64,000 nt of DNA from Sphingorhabdus sp. (GCA_028279555.1 JANQNO010000006.1:181837-245836), one strand, 5' to 3'. Counted from the stretch's first letter, positions 1 to 9,024 are shown. Notes: generated by a model not told the origin, from the letters alone. Made by a program: numbers and translations.

Positions 1-578
1 GTACAGGCGAAGATGCGAAATCCGGCACGGATTTTTCGCCCGCAGAGCAACTGTTCATTGGCAGGTTAGCCGAAAGGCTCGCACCTGCCCTGTCACAATC
101 CTGGTCCGGTATTGTCGACATGAAAGCCGAGCTACGAGCAACAACTACGGAGCTGGTGGACTGCAGTTTTCTGAAACCGCATGAACTGGTTTCGGTACAA
201 CCACTTACCGTCAACATACCAGGTGGTGACAATGCGGAGCTGTTTCTGATCTATCCCCTGTCGGGATTGAAGGCGGTCCCTGCACTTACCGATGAGCAGG
301 CAATGCCAGCATCGCCAACCATCGATCCCGTCTGGTTCGACAGCCTGAATGACGCCGTCATGCAGGTCCGCCTTCCTATGCGTACCATCTTCGCCCGTCC
401 GGAAATTTCGCTGAGACAGCTGATGCAGTTGAAGCCGGGAGAGATCATTCCCGTGTTCATGCCCAACCGCATACCCATGTCGGTTTCCGGCCGCCTTTTT
501 GCGCATGGAACCGTCGGAGATTCCAACAACCGCATCGCCGTCAAAATCGAAGAAATCGAAAAAGGAAGAAAATCATGA
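1..578 (+). CDS. fliM: Flagellar motor switch protein FliM (C-terminal part, 5' truncated by window)
   Basis: The reading frame is open from base 3, so the gene begins outside the window. The visible 191 residues are the end of FliM: part of the CheC-like middle domain, then the FliN-like SpoA domain (roughly the last 75 residues, with an LxLxQLMxLKPGEIIP-type stretch and a Phe-x-HGT motif near the end). FliM sits in the cytoplasmic C-ring, binds CheY-P and controls the direction of rotation. It overlaps fliN by 4 bases (ATGA), heading a tightly packed fliMNOPQR-flhB operon. Assignment rests on the sequence and on this gene order. Confidence 0.93.
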   Translation, partial: TGEDAKSGTDFSPAEQLFIGRLAERLAPALSQSWSGIVDMKAELRATTTELVDCSFLKPHELVSVQPLTVNIPGGDNAELFLIYPLSGLKAVPALTDEQAMPASPTIDPVWFDSLNDAVMQVRLPMRTIFARPEISLRQLMQLKPGEIIPVFMPNRIPMSVSGRLFAHGTVGDSNNRIAVKIEEIEKGRKS

Positions 579-904
579 GCGATATGAGTGAAACCCCTAA
601 GGTGGAAACGGCCACTGAAATCAATGCCAGCTTCGACCAGAATCTCGACCTGCTGTCGGGCGTTTCCGTCCGCCTGTCGGTTGAGGTTGGCTCGGCATCG
701 CTGAAGCTATCCGAACTATTGTCGCTGACCAAGGGGCATGTGGTCGAGCTTGACCGCCAAACCAGTGACCCGCTGGATATCTTCGCCAACGGCACACTGA
801 TTGCCAAGGGCGAGATCGTCAATGTCGATGGCCGCTTCGGTATCCGGGTTCTTGAAGTGGTCAACAATGACCGCGGCCTCGCAGGTATCGAACGGAGGAC
901 CTGA
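575..904 (+). CDS. fliN: Flagellar motor switch protein FliN
   Basis: A 109-residue protein made of a short acidic N-terminal tail and a single SpoA (surface presentation) domain. The domain has the typical pattern VRLSVEVG...LKLSELLSLTKGHVVELD, then NG-x-LIAKGEIVxVDGRFGIRV. FliN forms the lower C-ring with FliM and helps dock the FliH-FliI export complex. Length is close to other alphaproteobacterial FliN proteins. Start and stop overlap the neighbours (4 bases with fliM, 1 base with fliO), pointing to translational coupling. Confidence 0.96.
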   Translation: MSDMSETPKVETATEINASFDQNLDLLSGVSVRLSVEVGSASLKLSELLSLTKGHVVELDRQTSDPLDIFANGTLIAKGEIVNVDGRFGIRVLEVVNNDRGLAGIERRT

Positions 905-1173
905 TGACAGAATATATTCTGCGTCTTCTTATCCTGCTGCCGCTTGTTGGCGGAATGGCTTGGGGTTCGTTGTGGCTCTGGCGAAAAAGCCAGCTGGGCA
1001 TGCCGGGCATGCATTCGAAAGAGAAGGCCGCACGCGTCACCGATGTGATTCCGATGGGCACAGCTGGGAAATTGGCGGTTGTGGAATTTGGCGATCGCGA
1101 ACTTCTTGTTGCGGCATCGCGCACACAAATCTCGCTTCTGGCCGAACAAAATAAGGGGGATTTCCATGCTTAG
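904..1173 (+). CDS. fliO: Flagellar biosynthesis protein FliO
   Basis: An 89-residue protein with one N-terminal membrane segment (about residues 5-27, [13 protein letters not shown]...) and a small cytoplasmic domain containing the FliO-type [28 protein letters not shown] stretch (broken here only by wording; key residues are the PMG and the VVEFG..ELLV). FliO is the assembly chaperone of the FliP ring of the flagellar type III export gate. It is short compared with enterobacterial FliO, as is usual in this class. It lies between fliN and fliP and overlaps fliP by 8 bases. Confidence 0.88.
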   Translation: MTEYILRLLILLPLVGGMAWGSLWLWRKSQLGMPGMHSKEKAARVTDVIPMGTAGKLAVVEFGDRELLVAASRTQISLLAEQNKGDFHA

Positions 1174-1924
1174 GCCTGCCGCAGTCATGGTATCGATCGC
1201 CGCCAGCTTGTTCGCCTCGGCCCCAGCACACGCGACCGCCACCGGTCAGGGGCTCGAACGCGCGCTCGATACGATAGCAGGCAATGGCGAGCCGCTGTCC
1301 CTCTCGCTTCAGCTGCTGCTGCTTATGGGGCTGCTCACCATCCTGCCGTCGATCGTGCTTATGATGACAAGCTTCACGCGTATCATCATCGTGCTCTCTA
1401 TCTTGCGTCAAGCGCTCGGCCTGCAACAGACGCCTCCCAATCAGGTGCTCGTCGGCCTCAGCCTGTTCCTCTCGCTCTTCGTCATGCAGCCGGTTTTCAG
1501 TGAAATAAACCGGACAGCGCTGGAGCCCTATGGCGAAGAAGAAATCTCTCTGGAACAGGCCATCGTTAAATCCGGCGACGCATTCCATGGCTTTATGCTA
1601 AAACAGACACGCAAGAGCGATCTTGCGCTATTTGCCGACATTGCGGATGCACCGAAATTCGAAAAATCTGAAGATGTACCATTTTCGATCTTGCTGCCGG
1701 CTTTTGTGACCAGCGAGCTAAAAACGGCGTTCCAGATCGGTTTTCTTATCTTCCTGCCATTCCTGATTATCGATCTGGTGGTGGCCTCTGCGCTGATGGC
1801 GCTCGGTATGATGATGCTTTCACCGCCCATTGTATCGATGCCGTTCAAACTGCTGCTCTTTGTGCTGGTCGATGGGTGGGCATTGACCATGGGGTCGCTG
1901 GCCAGTTCGTTCGCGGGAGGTTAG
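1166..1924 (+). CDS. fliP: Flagellar type III export gate protein FliP
   Basis: A 252-residue polytopic membrane protein. The N-terminus ([23 protein letters not shown]) is a cleavable signal peptide, which FliP characteristically has. Then come the family-typical segments [37 protein letters not shown] and the C-terminal [20 protein letters not shown]. FliP forms the core of the FliPQR export channel. The ATG at 1166 is chosen because it starts the signal peptide; longer in-frame versions would fuse cytosolic residues in front of it. It overlaps the end of fliO. Confidence 0.96.
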   Translation: MLRPAAVMVSIAASLFASAPAHATATGQGLERALDTIAGNGEPLSLSLQLLLLMGLLTILPSIVLMMTSFTRIIIVLSILRQALGLQQTPPNQVLVGLSLFLSLFVMQPVFSEINRTALEPYGEEEISLEQAIVKSGDAFHGFMLKQTRKSDLALFADIADAPKFEKSEDVPFSILLPAFVTSELKTAFQIGFLIFLPFLIIDLVVASALMALGMMMLSPPIVSMPFKLLLFVLVDGWALTMGSLASSFAGG

Positions 1925-1927
1925 CGC

Positions 1928-2197
1928 ATGGAGACCGATTATTTCATTGGATATGCGCAGGAAGCGCTCTGGATATTGGCGCTCGCCTCCGCACCCATAC
2001 TCATTCCAGCACTGGCAGCCGGTGTTATTCTGGGGATGATCCAGGCCGCAACATCGATCAATGAACAGACGCTGAGTTTTGTTCCCAAACTGATTTGTGT
2101 GGCCATTTTCCTCGCAATCTTCGGCAGTTCGATCATGATCCTGCTCACGGACTTCACGCTGGAGACATACGCCCGGATTCCCGATCTGGTGCGATGA
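1928..2197 (+). CDS. fliQ: Flagellar type III export gate protein FliQ
   Basis: An 89-residue protein with two membrane helices (about residues 14-36 and 52-74) separated by the conserved cytoplasmic loop with ATSINEQTLSFVPK. Length and loop are diagnostic for FliQ. It forms the outer layer of the FliP5-FliQ4-FliR1 export gate. It begins 4 bases after fliP and overlaps fliR by 4 bases (ATGA). Confidence 0.96.
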   Translation: METDYFIGYAQEALWILALASAPILIPALAAGVILGMIQAATSINEQTLSFVPKLICVAIFLAIFGSSIMILLTDFTLETYARIPDLVR

Positions 2198-2976
2198 CCG
2201 AAATCACACTCATCAATATCGAACAGCAACTTCTGGTCTGGTTGCTGGCAATGATCCGTCCGGGAGCGGCTTTTCTGATCGCACCGATATTTGGCGCGCG
2301 CAATGTGCCTGTGCAACTGCGGATCATCCTTGCGCTGGGTATTGGCGTTCCCGCAGCTTTGATGTCCGGCATGACGGTACCGGAAGAGGGCATCATATCA
2401 CTGCAGGGATTTTCATTGATTGTGGGCGAGGTCATTTTGGGTCTGACGCTGGGCTTTGCCATCCAGATCGGATTTGCCGCCGCCATGCTCGCCGGTGAAG
2501 CCATCAGCAATGCAATGGGCCTGGGTATGGCAGCCATGGTTGACCCTTCCAGCGGTCAATCCAGCAGCGCCATCGGCCAGTTTCTGAATATCGTTGCAGT
2601 TTTTCTGTTTCTCGCCATGGACGGGCACTTGATGCTGATCGGGATCATCCTGGAAAGCTACAATGCCCTGCCACCCGGTAGGGCATGGCTATCTGCAGAG
2701 CAGTTTCGGGGTATCGCCCATTTTGGCGGGCTTATCTTTGCACTGGGCCTCTCGATTGCGCTACCGGTGGGGTTCGCTGTCATTCTGGTTCAATTGATCA
2801 TGGGCGTGGTTGCCCGGTCCACCCCGACGCTGAATCTGTTTGCGGTTGGCCTTCCCGTCACGCTGTTTGCCGGGATCATACTTATGGCGATGGCTTTGCC
2901 CATTTTGGCCGACGCCTTGCAAATGGGCCTGAAGGAAGGCCTGATGCAGTCGCGCGCACTGTTGGGCGGAAGCTAG
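2194..2976 (+). CDS. fliR: Flagellar type III export gate protein FliR
   Basis: A 260-residue protein with several membrane segments and the FliR landmarks MIRPGAAFLIAPIFGARNVPVQLRI near the N-terminus (key residues RPG and PIFG), GEAISNAMGLGMAAMVDP in the middle and VARSTPTLNLFAVGLPV near the C-terminus. FliR plugs the export-gate ring as the single copy subunit. The ATG at 2194 overlaps the fliQ stop and removes about 33 residues of a longer in-frame extension that has no family counterpart. The gene ends directly before flhB. Confidence 0.95.
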   Translation: MTEITLINIEQQLLVWLLAMIRPGAAFLIAPIFGARNVPVQLRIILALGIGVPAALMSGMTVPEEGIISLQGFSLIVGEVILGLTLGFAIQIGFAAAMLAGEAISNAMGLGMAAMVDPSSGQSSSAIGQFLNIVAVFLFLAMDGHLMLIGIILESYNALPPGRAWLSAEQFRGIAHFGGLIFALGLSIALPVGFAVILVQLIMGVVARSTPTLNLFAVGLPVTLFAGIILMAMALPILADALQMGLKEGLMQSRALLGGS

Positions 2977-4137
2977 ATGAGCCAGACAACCGACAAGAGC
3001 CAGAAGACAGAGCAACCGACGGCAAAAAAGTTGCGGGATGCCAAGCGTGACGGCGATGTGTTGCAATCAAAGGAACTCGGCACAGCCATTGTGATGATCG
3101 GCGGTACTGCCTGGCTCGCGCTCGCAGGCCCTTGGTTTATTGATGCCTGTTTCGAATTGTTCACGGCAGGTTTGAGCCTGGGAGCATCGGACATCCGCCA
3201 TTTTGATCCCGCTAGCCATGCTTGGCGTTTGTTGCGGGCGATAATGCTGCCATTGTTCAGCCTGTTCTTGCTCACGCTAATCGCCGCCATTGCCGGGCCA
3301 GCGCTTCTGGGGTCGTTGGGTTTTCGCAAAAAATCGATGGCCTTCAAAGGCAGCAAGATGAACCCGTTATCCGGCCTCAAAAGGATGTTTGGTACACATG
3401 GCCTGGTAGAGCTGGCCAAAGCCCTGGCCAAGGCATTTCTGCTCGGTGGTATCGGCTTCTGGATCCTGGCTGGCGACTTGCAGGAAACACTGGCGCTGGG
3501 CTCCACCGGCCTGCGCTCAGGCTTGACGATCATTGGCGACAAGATCGTGATTGCCATATTCTGTATGTCGGCCGGACTGGCCGCCATTGCTGCCATCGAT
3601 GTACCCATCCAGCATATCCGCCGCAAAAACCGCCTGAAAATGAGCAAACAGGAAATCAAGGATGAACTCAAGCAGACGGAAGGCTCGCCGGAGATCAAGC
3701 AGGCTCGCCGTGACCGCCAGCAGCAGATATTGACCGGCTCCGCGCGCAAAGCCGTGACAGAAGCTACTGTTATCCTGACCAATCCGACGCATTTTTCCGT
3801 CGCTCTGCGTTACCGGCCCGGGTTGGATGCTGCGCCTGTTGTGGTTGCCAGAGGACGCGACGATATAGCGCTCGCCATCCGCAACCTTGCCAAAGATGAG
3901 AATGTCCCGACGCTGGAATATCCGCAGCTTACACGCGCAATCTATTTCACATCGCGCGCTGGCCAGACAATTTCTGAAGATTTGTTCGTCGCTGTCGCAG
4001 CCATTCTGGCCTTCGTAATGAATATCGAAAAGGCTCTCGCCGAAGGCATGCCGCAGCCCGATGTCAGGGTGCCCGACGACAAGCAATTCGATGCCGATGG
4101 CCGCAAGAAAAACGGCATGCCCGATAGCAATAGCTAA
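2977..4137 (+). CDS. flhB: Flagellar export switch protein FlhB
   Basis: A 386-residue protein. The N-terminus carries the typical KTEQPTAKKLRDAKRDGDVLQS motif region, four membrane segments follow, and the cytoplasmic domain contains the self-cleavage motif NPTH at residues 269-272. FlhB cleaves itself between Asn and Pro and switches the export apparatus from rod-hook to filament substrates. The hook-length regulator FliK that triggers this is not in the window. The gene starts immediately after the fliR stop, within the same operon. The C-terminal tail after about residue 355 is poorly conserved and charged. Confidence 0.97.
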   Translation: MSQTTDKSQKTEQPTAKKLRDAKRDGDVLQSKELGTAIVMIGGTAWLALAGPWFIDACFELFTAGLSLGASDIRHFDPASHAWRLLRAIMLPLFSLFLLTLIAAIAGPALLGSLGFRKKSMAFKGSKMNPLSGLKRMFGTHGLVELAKALAKAFLLGGIGFWILAGDLQETLALGSTGLRSGLTIIGDKIVIAIFCMSAGLAAIAAIDVPIQHIRRKNRLKMSKQEIKDELKQTEGSPEIKQARRDRQQQILTGSARKAVTEATVILTNPTHFSVALRYRPGLDAAPVVVARGRDDIALAIRNLAKDENVPTLEYPQLTRAIYFTSRAGQTISEDLFVAVAAILAFVMNIEKALAEGMPQPDVRVPDDKQFDADGRKKNGMPDSNS

Positions 4138-4180
4138 AGAAAGTCGGCCACCTGCCGTTTCTGATGGCAAGGAAAGCTAT

Positions 4181-5545
4181 ATGTTCAGCGATATTGCCAA
4201 CAGCCTCGGCATCGGCGGAGGGTTTGATACGGCCCAGATCATTAACGATCTGGCCACTGCCTCGCGCGCGCCGAAAATTCAGCGGCTTGACGCCCTTACC
4301 GAAGCCAATCAAGCACGCATAAGCACGGTTGCCCAGGTCAGGTCCAGCCTCGAAAACTTTACCGACTCGCTGGTGTCTGTCGCCAATGAAGGCGGCTTTA
4401 GCGGAGCACCAACAGTATCCGATGAGAGCTTTCTGACGGCGAGCGTAACCGGAGGTAACTTGTTGGGCGAGGTCGCCAGCGAGGTTGAGATCAGTCAGCT
4501 TGCCCGCGCACAAACGCTCTTTTCTGCAAGCGTCGCCGATCCCGACGCGGCAATCGGCCAGGGCAATATTACACTGTCGGTCGGCGCAACTGACTTTGAT
4601 ATTGTTATCGACGCAGCCAATGACAGCCTCAATGGACTTGCCGATGCTATCAATGCCTTAGGCTCAGGCGTTCGCGCCAACATCGTCAGTGATGGTGGAA
4701 GCGCTCGGCTTGTATTGAAAGGTGAAACGGGCTCGGATGCCGCATTTACGTTGACGGCTGACGCGGCGCTTTCTGCTTTCACCTATGACGGTGCTTCTGG
4801 CGGTCTCACTTTAGGCCAAGATGCCCAGAATGCTGAATTTACCATCGATGGTATAAGCTATAGCCGAAGCGAGAATGAGGCCACCGATATTCTGCCCGGG
4901 CTCTCACTGAATTTTCGCAAAGTCACCGATGGCGAAACGGTAAGCATCGGGAGAAGTGCATCAACCGATGCCATCCGCCAGAATATCGATGATTTCGTCT
5001 CGGCATTCAACACTTTAAAAGAGCAAGTTTCCGAGGCGCTGACAACCACGCGCGGCGATTTTTCCATGCGCCGCCTTGACCAGCAATTGGGCACTCTGGT
5101 GGGTCAGAGCGTGCTGAGCGACCCGGAAATCAACAGCCTTTCCGACATCGGAATTTCAACCAACAGCGACGGCACTATCAGCCTAGATAGCGCGAAGCTT
5201 GATGAAATTTTAACCTCGAACCCCGATGCCATCATCTCTCTGTTCAGCCCGCCGCGCAATGCTCAACAAACCGAGGTGACAGACCCTGGCATCACACTGA
5301 CCCTTCAGAATATTGCCGAAGCAGCTACATCGGAAAACGGTCTGCTGACAGCGCTCGATCGCCGCCTTGATAATGAAGCCGAAGCGCTTCAGGACGACCG
5401 CGAGAGGGTGGAAGAACGCGAAAGCAACTATCGCGCCAGACTTGAAAGGCAGTTTGGAACCCTGGATGCTAGACTAGCATCCTTCCAGGCGACCAGGAGC
5501 TATCTCGAGCAACAGATCCAGTTGTGGCAGGGTAGCGATAACTAA
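4181..5545 (+). CDS. fliD: Flagellar filament cap protein FliD
   Basis: A 454-residue protein with the FliD N-terminal domain (start FSDIANSLGIGGGFD..QIINDL, then SRAPKIQRLDALTEANQARIS) and the C-terminal FliD domain ending in coiled-coil sequence RESNYRARLERQFGTLDARLASFQATRSYLEQQI. FliD caps the growing filament and helps fold flagellin. The ATG at 4181 is used because it begins the family N-terminus. It lies 43 bases after flhB and overlaps the fliS start by one base, so cap protein and flagellin chaperone are co-expressed. Confidence 0.94.
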   Translation: MFSDIANSLGIGGGFDTAQIINDLATASRAPKIQRLDALTEANQARISTVAQVRSSLENFTDSLVSVANEGGFSGAPTVSDESFLTASVTGGNLLGEVASEVEISQLARAQTLFSASVADPDAAIGQGNITLSVGATDFDIVIDAANDSLNGLADAINALGSGVRANIVSDGGSARLVLKGETGSDAAFTLTADAALSAFTYDGASGGLTLGQDAQNAEFTIDGISYSRSENEATDILPGLSLNFRKVTDGETVSIGRSASTDAIRQNIDDFVSAFNTLKEQVSEALTTTRGDFSMRRLDQQLGTLVGQSVLSDPEINSLSDIGISTNSDGTISLDSAKLDEILTSNPDAIISLFSPPRNAQQTEVTDPGITLTLQNIAEAATSENGLLTALDRRLDNEAEALQDDRERVEERESNYRARLERQFGTLDARLASFQATRSYLEQQIQLWQGSDN

Positions 5546-5961
5546 TGGTCGCTGCGTCAAACTACAAACAAAAGGTCAGTGCACAATATGGCGAGGTTGA
5601 ACTGCATTCGAAGCTTGAGGGTGCCGATCCCTATACGCTTGTCAAAATTCTCTATGAGGAACTGGAGAAGTGTTTCCTGGTGCTACAGGCGGTTTCCAAC
5701 CGCGGCGGGAATATCACCCGCCACAGCTATGCAAACCGCGCGCATTCCATCATTCTCGCGCTGCTTGGGGGATTGAACGACGTTAAAGACAGCAACCTGT
5801 CTTTCCTGCTCGCCGACGTTTATCGCTCCATGGCGCAATCGATCAATGTAATGAACCAGAATGGCGATGCCAGTCAGCTGGTTGAGCTACTCGATGGCAT
5901 TGCGAGCCTGAAGTCAGCCTGGGACCAGATACCCGCGATGGCAAGCCAGAAACAGTCCTAA
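5545..5961 (+). CDS. fliS: Flagellin export chaperone FliS
   Basis: A 138-residue helical protein. It matches FliS in having a short N-terminal tail with Tyr-Gly, an ADPYTLVKILYEEL helix, a basic centre (RGGNITRHSYANRAHSIILALLGGL) and a C-terminal helix set. FliS binds the C-terminal helices of flagellin and keeps it unfolded for export. It overlaps fliD by one base (TAATG). No flagellin gene is present in the window, so its client must be encoded elsewhere. Confidence 0.92.
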   Translation: MVAASNYKQKVSAQYGEVELHSKLEGADPYTLVKILYEELEKCFLVLQAVSNRGGNITRHSYANRAHSIILALLGGLNDVKDSNLSFLLADVYRSMAQSINVMNQNGDASQLVELLDGIASLKSAWDQIPAMASQKQS

Positions 5962-5992
5962 AGAAGCTGCCCCGGTGGCCGTTTTAGCTATC

Positions 5993-6262
5993 ATGCCTAC
6001 ACTTCACCAACTCCTCATATACACCCCGCTGCTACTGGCATCGACAACCGATCCAAGCGCCGTCACGCCCGCTTCGGCGCGTAACGACACAGAAGCCAGC
6101 TCAAAACAAGGTGCTGAAAAGCACGAGGTGGAAGAGCGCAAAGAATCTTCCCCCGAAATTGATCTTTCCCGTCAGGCAACCACAATCAAAGTCAGATGTC
6201 CCGGGCAAGATCGAGCAAAGAAGAAAAAAGTCTGCGCCGGCCTTTTGATAGAACATCAATAA
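5993..6262 (+). CDS. Small hypothetical exported protein downstream of fliS
   Basis: An 89-residue reading frame (ATG at 5993; an in-frame GTG at 5975 is also possible). The first 20 or so residues, MPTLHQLLIYTPLLLASTT, are hydrophobic and could be a signal peptide or anchor. The middle is charged and Ser/Glu-rich. The end has two cysteines (VRCPG...KKKKVCAGL). It starts about 31 bases after fliS on the same strand, so it may be the last gene of the fliD-fliS unit, and it is convergent with the DUF11-like gene. It is not FliT by sequence. No family recognised; whether it is expressed is uncertain. Confidence 0.45.
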   Translation: MPTLHQLLIYTPLLLASTTDPSAVTPASARNDTEASSKQGAEKHEVEERKESSPEIDLSRQATTIKVRCPGQDRAKKKKVCAGLLIEHQ

Positions 6263-6281
6263 TCTGCGCGCTGTTAAGGCC

Positions 6282-6839
6282 CTACCTGAAGCGAGCCTTG
6301 AAGCGTATCAGAAAACTGCTTCCCGGGTTCATGACCCCGCGCGGACGAACTCTAATGGCACCGATAGCCTCGTCATATTCTTCGCCCGTCGGCTCATATT
6401 CATAGGTTTCACCAAGGTCTGACGAATAGCTGACATCTCCGGGAAGCAAGACAACGCCGCTTTCGTCTGAAACAAATTCAAAGCTCGTTTGAATAGGACC
6501 GGTTCCGTCAAAGTCGGCGGAACTCAGAATAAGGCCTTCTGGCAAAACCTCGGCAAATTCGAGATTGTGGTGGTCAATGGAGCGGCCAGTATTGTTTGAA
6601 ACTCGCATGACGTAAAGCAGCTCAGCATCAACTTCTTGCCATTGCAGAGCTTCCTCAGGCAGGCCGTCCAACTGCATCCAGCCGTAGGATATTTCCACAT
6701 CGGGCTTCGAAAAGGTATCATACTGTTCCAAAATTGCCGCAATCGGATCTTCGGCCAAATTTACACTATCGGGAAATGGCGTACTCAGATTTGCAATGCA
6801 AAGGCCAGTAAGGCTCATGATCCATTTATTCTTCAGCAT
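6282..6839 (-). CDS. Secreted DUF11-like (conserved repeat domain) protein
   Basis: A 185-residue protein with a probable signal peptide (MLKNKWIMSLTGLCIANLS...) and one beta-rich domain. It shows the DUF11-type pattern: YVMRVSNNTGRSIDHHNLEFAEVLPEGL, followed by segments ending GSSFLIRFKARFR. DUF11 domains are extracellular, Ig-like modules in surface proteins. The start codon overlaps the last 7 bases of the sigma-54 activator gene (ATGCTGA), and a GGAG lies about 10 bases before it, so the two are likely co-translated. That makes a flagellar or surface role possible, but this is inference from position only. The family match is by pattern and moderate. Confidence 0.6.
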   Translation of the reverse strand: MLKNKWIMSLTGLCIANLSTPFPDSVNLAEDPIAAILEQYDTFSKPDVEISYGWMQLDGLPEEALQWQEVDAELLYVMRVSNNTGRSIDHHNLEFAEVLPEGLILSSADFDGTGPIQTSFEFVSDESGVVLLPGDVSYSSDLGETYEYEPTGEEYDEAIGAIRVRPRGVMNPGSSFLIRFKARFR

Positions 6840-7948
6840 AGTTTTTCTACTCCATATTTGCGCATTTTTTCGATCAGCGTTGTTCGCTTGAGCATGAGCA
6901 AACGAGCCGCTTCAGAGATCACGCCATCCGCGGACTCCAGCGCTGCGTTAATCCTGTTGAGTTCCATATTCTCCAGCATTTCTCGAAGGTTAATCGGCCC
7001 ATCGAGCTGCTGCGACGCATGGGCAAGTGGGTCCTGGGCCGGGGTCTCGGACGGCCGGCTTGCGGGTATATTATCAGCTTCGGTAGCCAGCTGTGCTTCA
7101 GTTGGTACTGGCATGGGCTCGGCGCCCAGATTGATCGCTACGGGCGCGGCGCCTCGATGCGAGAGGCTCAACAATTGCTCGACATGGTCGGCGGTAACTG
7201 TGGCCTGGCCGAAAAGTACACCGGCACGTTCAACAATATTGCGTAGTTCTCTGACATTGCCTGGCCAGCCATATTGCATCATCTTCTTCATTGCCCCGCT
7301 ATCAAATCGGGCAGTTTGCGATGCGGCCTTGCCCCTTTGGAAATGCGCGACAAGAAGCGGTATATCTTCTACCCGGCTAGCAAGATCAGGCACGACAATC
7401 GGAATCACGCCCAAGCGGAAATAGAGATCTTCTCGAAACCGGCCATTCTCTATGGCGCGATCGATGTTCTGATGCGTTGCGGAGACAATCCGCACATCCA
7501 CCGGTATCGCGGCGCTGCCTCCAACCCTGTTGACTTTGCTGTCTTCCAGAACGCGGAGCAGCTTAACCTGCATGTCGAATGGCATGTCGCCAATTTCGTC
7601 CAGGAAAAGCGTGCCCTTGTCGGCTTCCTCAAACCGGCCGACGCGGCGGCTGTGGGCACCCGTGAAAGCACCGCGCTCGTGGCCGAACAATTCAGATTCC
7701 AGAAGCTCGCCAGGTATGGCACCGCAGTTAAGCGCTACCATCGCCTGTGTCTTTCGGTTGCTTATGGAGTGGAGGGCGCGGGCGACCATTTCCTTGCCAC
7801 ATCCAGATGGACCAGTAATCATCACCGATGCGTCGGATCGCGCCACGCGCAGGATCATCTGCTTCAGGGCCTTGATCGCCGGACTATTTCCGACGATCAG
7901 TTCGTCAAGGCCTTCTTGATGCTCCCGGGCCGTTAATGCTTCAGCCAT
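6833..7948 (-). CDS. Sigma-54-dependent transcriptional activator (FlbD/FleQ-like, no receiver domain)
   Basis: A 371-residue bacterial enhancer-binding protein. The AAA+ domain begins almost at once: Walker A GPSGCGKE at residues 46-53, the sigma-54 contact loop GAFTGA at 93-98, and Walker B GTLFLDEIGDMP. A linker follows and then a Fis-type helix-turn-helix near the C-terminus (LLMLKRTTLIEKMRKYG). There is no N-terminal receiver or FleQ domain. The ATG at 7948 is preferred: GGAG lies 6 bases upstream, while the longest frame would use TTG. It probably activates the three sigma-54 promoters of the cluster. Calling it FlbD or FleQ orthologue is not possible from this sequence alone. Confidence 0.88.
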   Translation of the reverse strand: MAEALTAREHQEGLDELIVGNSPAIKALKQMILRVARSDASVMITGPSGCGKEMVARALHSISNRKTQAMVALNCGAIPGELLESELFGHERGAFTGAHSRRVGRFEEADKGTLFLDEIGDMPFDMQVKLLRVLEDSKVNRVGGSAAIPVDVRIVSATHQNIDRAIENGRFREDLYFRLGVIPIVVPDLASRVEDIPLLVAHFQRGKAASQTARFDSGAMKKMMQYGWPGNVRELRNIVERAGVLFGQATVTADHVEQLLSLSHRGAAPVAINLGAEPMPVPTEAQLATEADNIPASRPSETPAQDPLAHASQQLDGPINLREMLENMELNRINAALESADGVISEAARLLMLKRTTLIEKMRKYGVEKLC

Positions 7949-8181
7949 CATCCACTCCAATTCGCAACAACGAAACCGCTCCGTTGTGGATCGAATTAAT
8001 TGGCAAATATGGTTAACGGCTGGTAAAAGAATGCTATATTTAGTTTGTTTTTCAGTTATTTATATTCATTTTGAACTTAAACAAGCAAGATTGGCGATCA
8101 TCTGGTTAGTTATATCCATTCTGGATATTTTGATTTTGGTCTGAAGCGCGCCAGAGCCTGCTTCGTCTGTGCATGTAGAGG
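7949..8181. other. Intergenic region between motB and the sigma-54 activator
   Basis: About 230 bases, visibly richer in A and T than the genes around it. It must hold the promoter of the activator gene (minus strand). The only sigma-54-like arrangement, a GG/GC pair 12 bases apart near 7969, matches the consensus poorly. No small gene or RNA was recognised. Confidence 0.6.
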
Positions 8182-9024
8182 CTAGTTTTTGATCAGCGTA
8201 ATCGACATACGCCGGTTTCGGGCGTCTAACGGATCGTCCGGAATATAGGGCTCGGTATCGGCCACGCCTTCAATTCGCGCAAAACGGCTGCGATCTACTG
8301 CGCGGCTCGCCAGAAGTCGGCGGGTAGCCTCTGCGCGCGCCGTTGAAAGCTGCCAGTTGTTGGTCATTGCCGTGCTCTTGTATGGTATCGAGTCTGTATG
8401 CCCGCGAATAACGAGCTGGTTGGGCGTCTGCACAACGACGCTGGCCACGGCGTTCAAAAGCTCTATGGCATCGGGGGTCATGCGATCGGTGCCCATAGCA
8501 AACATGCTGAAATCGGATTCGTCGACCATATCGATACGAAGCCCCTCGCGCGTATCGGTAAAGCGGATATTCTTTTCAAACCGTTTCAGGCTTTTGTCGG
8601 TCAGGATCTTCTGCGCCAATTGGCGTTTCAATCTTTCAAAACTAGCTTTCTGCGCTGCTGCTCCAGCGGCTTCCTTATGCCCGCCTGTGGCATCGCGCGG
8701 GATGGTTATCGAACGTGAGCCGGTTTGTGCCGCGCGATGCGGGTAATTGTCTTTGTGGACGATTGAGTCGCCCCCGAACAGGCCGTTTGAACCGGCGCTG
8801 CCCTCTTTTGTCTCAACCAGCGTAGGTGTGAAATAGTCCGCAAGGGCCTTGCGCTGTTTCTCCGTCGTCGCGCCGATTAGCCACATCAACAAGAAAAACG
8901 CCATCATGGCTGTCACAAAGTCTGCATAGGCGACTTTCCAGGCACCGCCATGATGACCGCCATGGCTCTCTTCAATGATCTTTTTGACGATGATGGGCCG
9001 TGGTGGCTCTTTTCGCTTGGCCAT
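8182..9024 (-). CDS. motB: Flagellar motor stator protein MotB
   Basis: A 280-residue protein. A basic N-terminal tail is followed by one membrane helix (about residues 31-53) carrying the proton-accepting Asp35 in the VAYADFVTAM context. A linker leads to an OmpA-like peptidoglycan-binding domain (RGHTDSIPY...NNWQLSTARAEATRRLL). It anchors the MotAB stator to the cell wall. The N-terminal tail is His-rich (HGGHHGG), as in many MotB proteins. The start overlaps the motA stop by one base. Confidence 0.95.
   Translation of the reverse strand: MAKRKEPPRPIIVKKIIEESHGGHHGGAWKVAYADFVTAMMAFFLLMWLIGATTEKQRKALADYFTPTLVETKEGSAGSNGLFGGDSIVHKDNYPHRAAQTGSRSITIPRDATGGHKEAAGAAAQKASFERLKRQLAQKILTDKSLKRFEKNIRFTDTREGLRIDMVDESDFSMFAMGTDRMTPDAIELLNAVASVVVQTPNQLVIRGHTDSIPYKSTAMTNNWQLSTARAEATRRLLASRAVDRSRFARIEGVADTEPYIPDDPLDARNRRMSITLIKN

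Noticed and set aside
7962-7980. Weak sigma-54-like site in front of the activator gene
   Set aside because: Only the GG and TTGC match; other positions of the -24 box do not.
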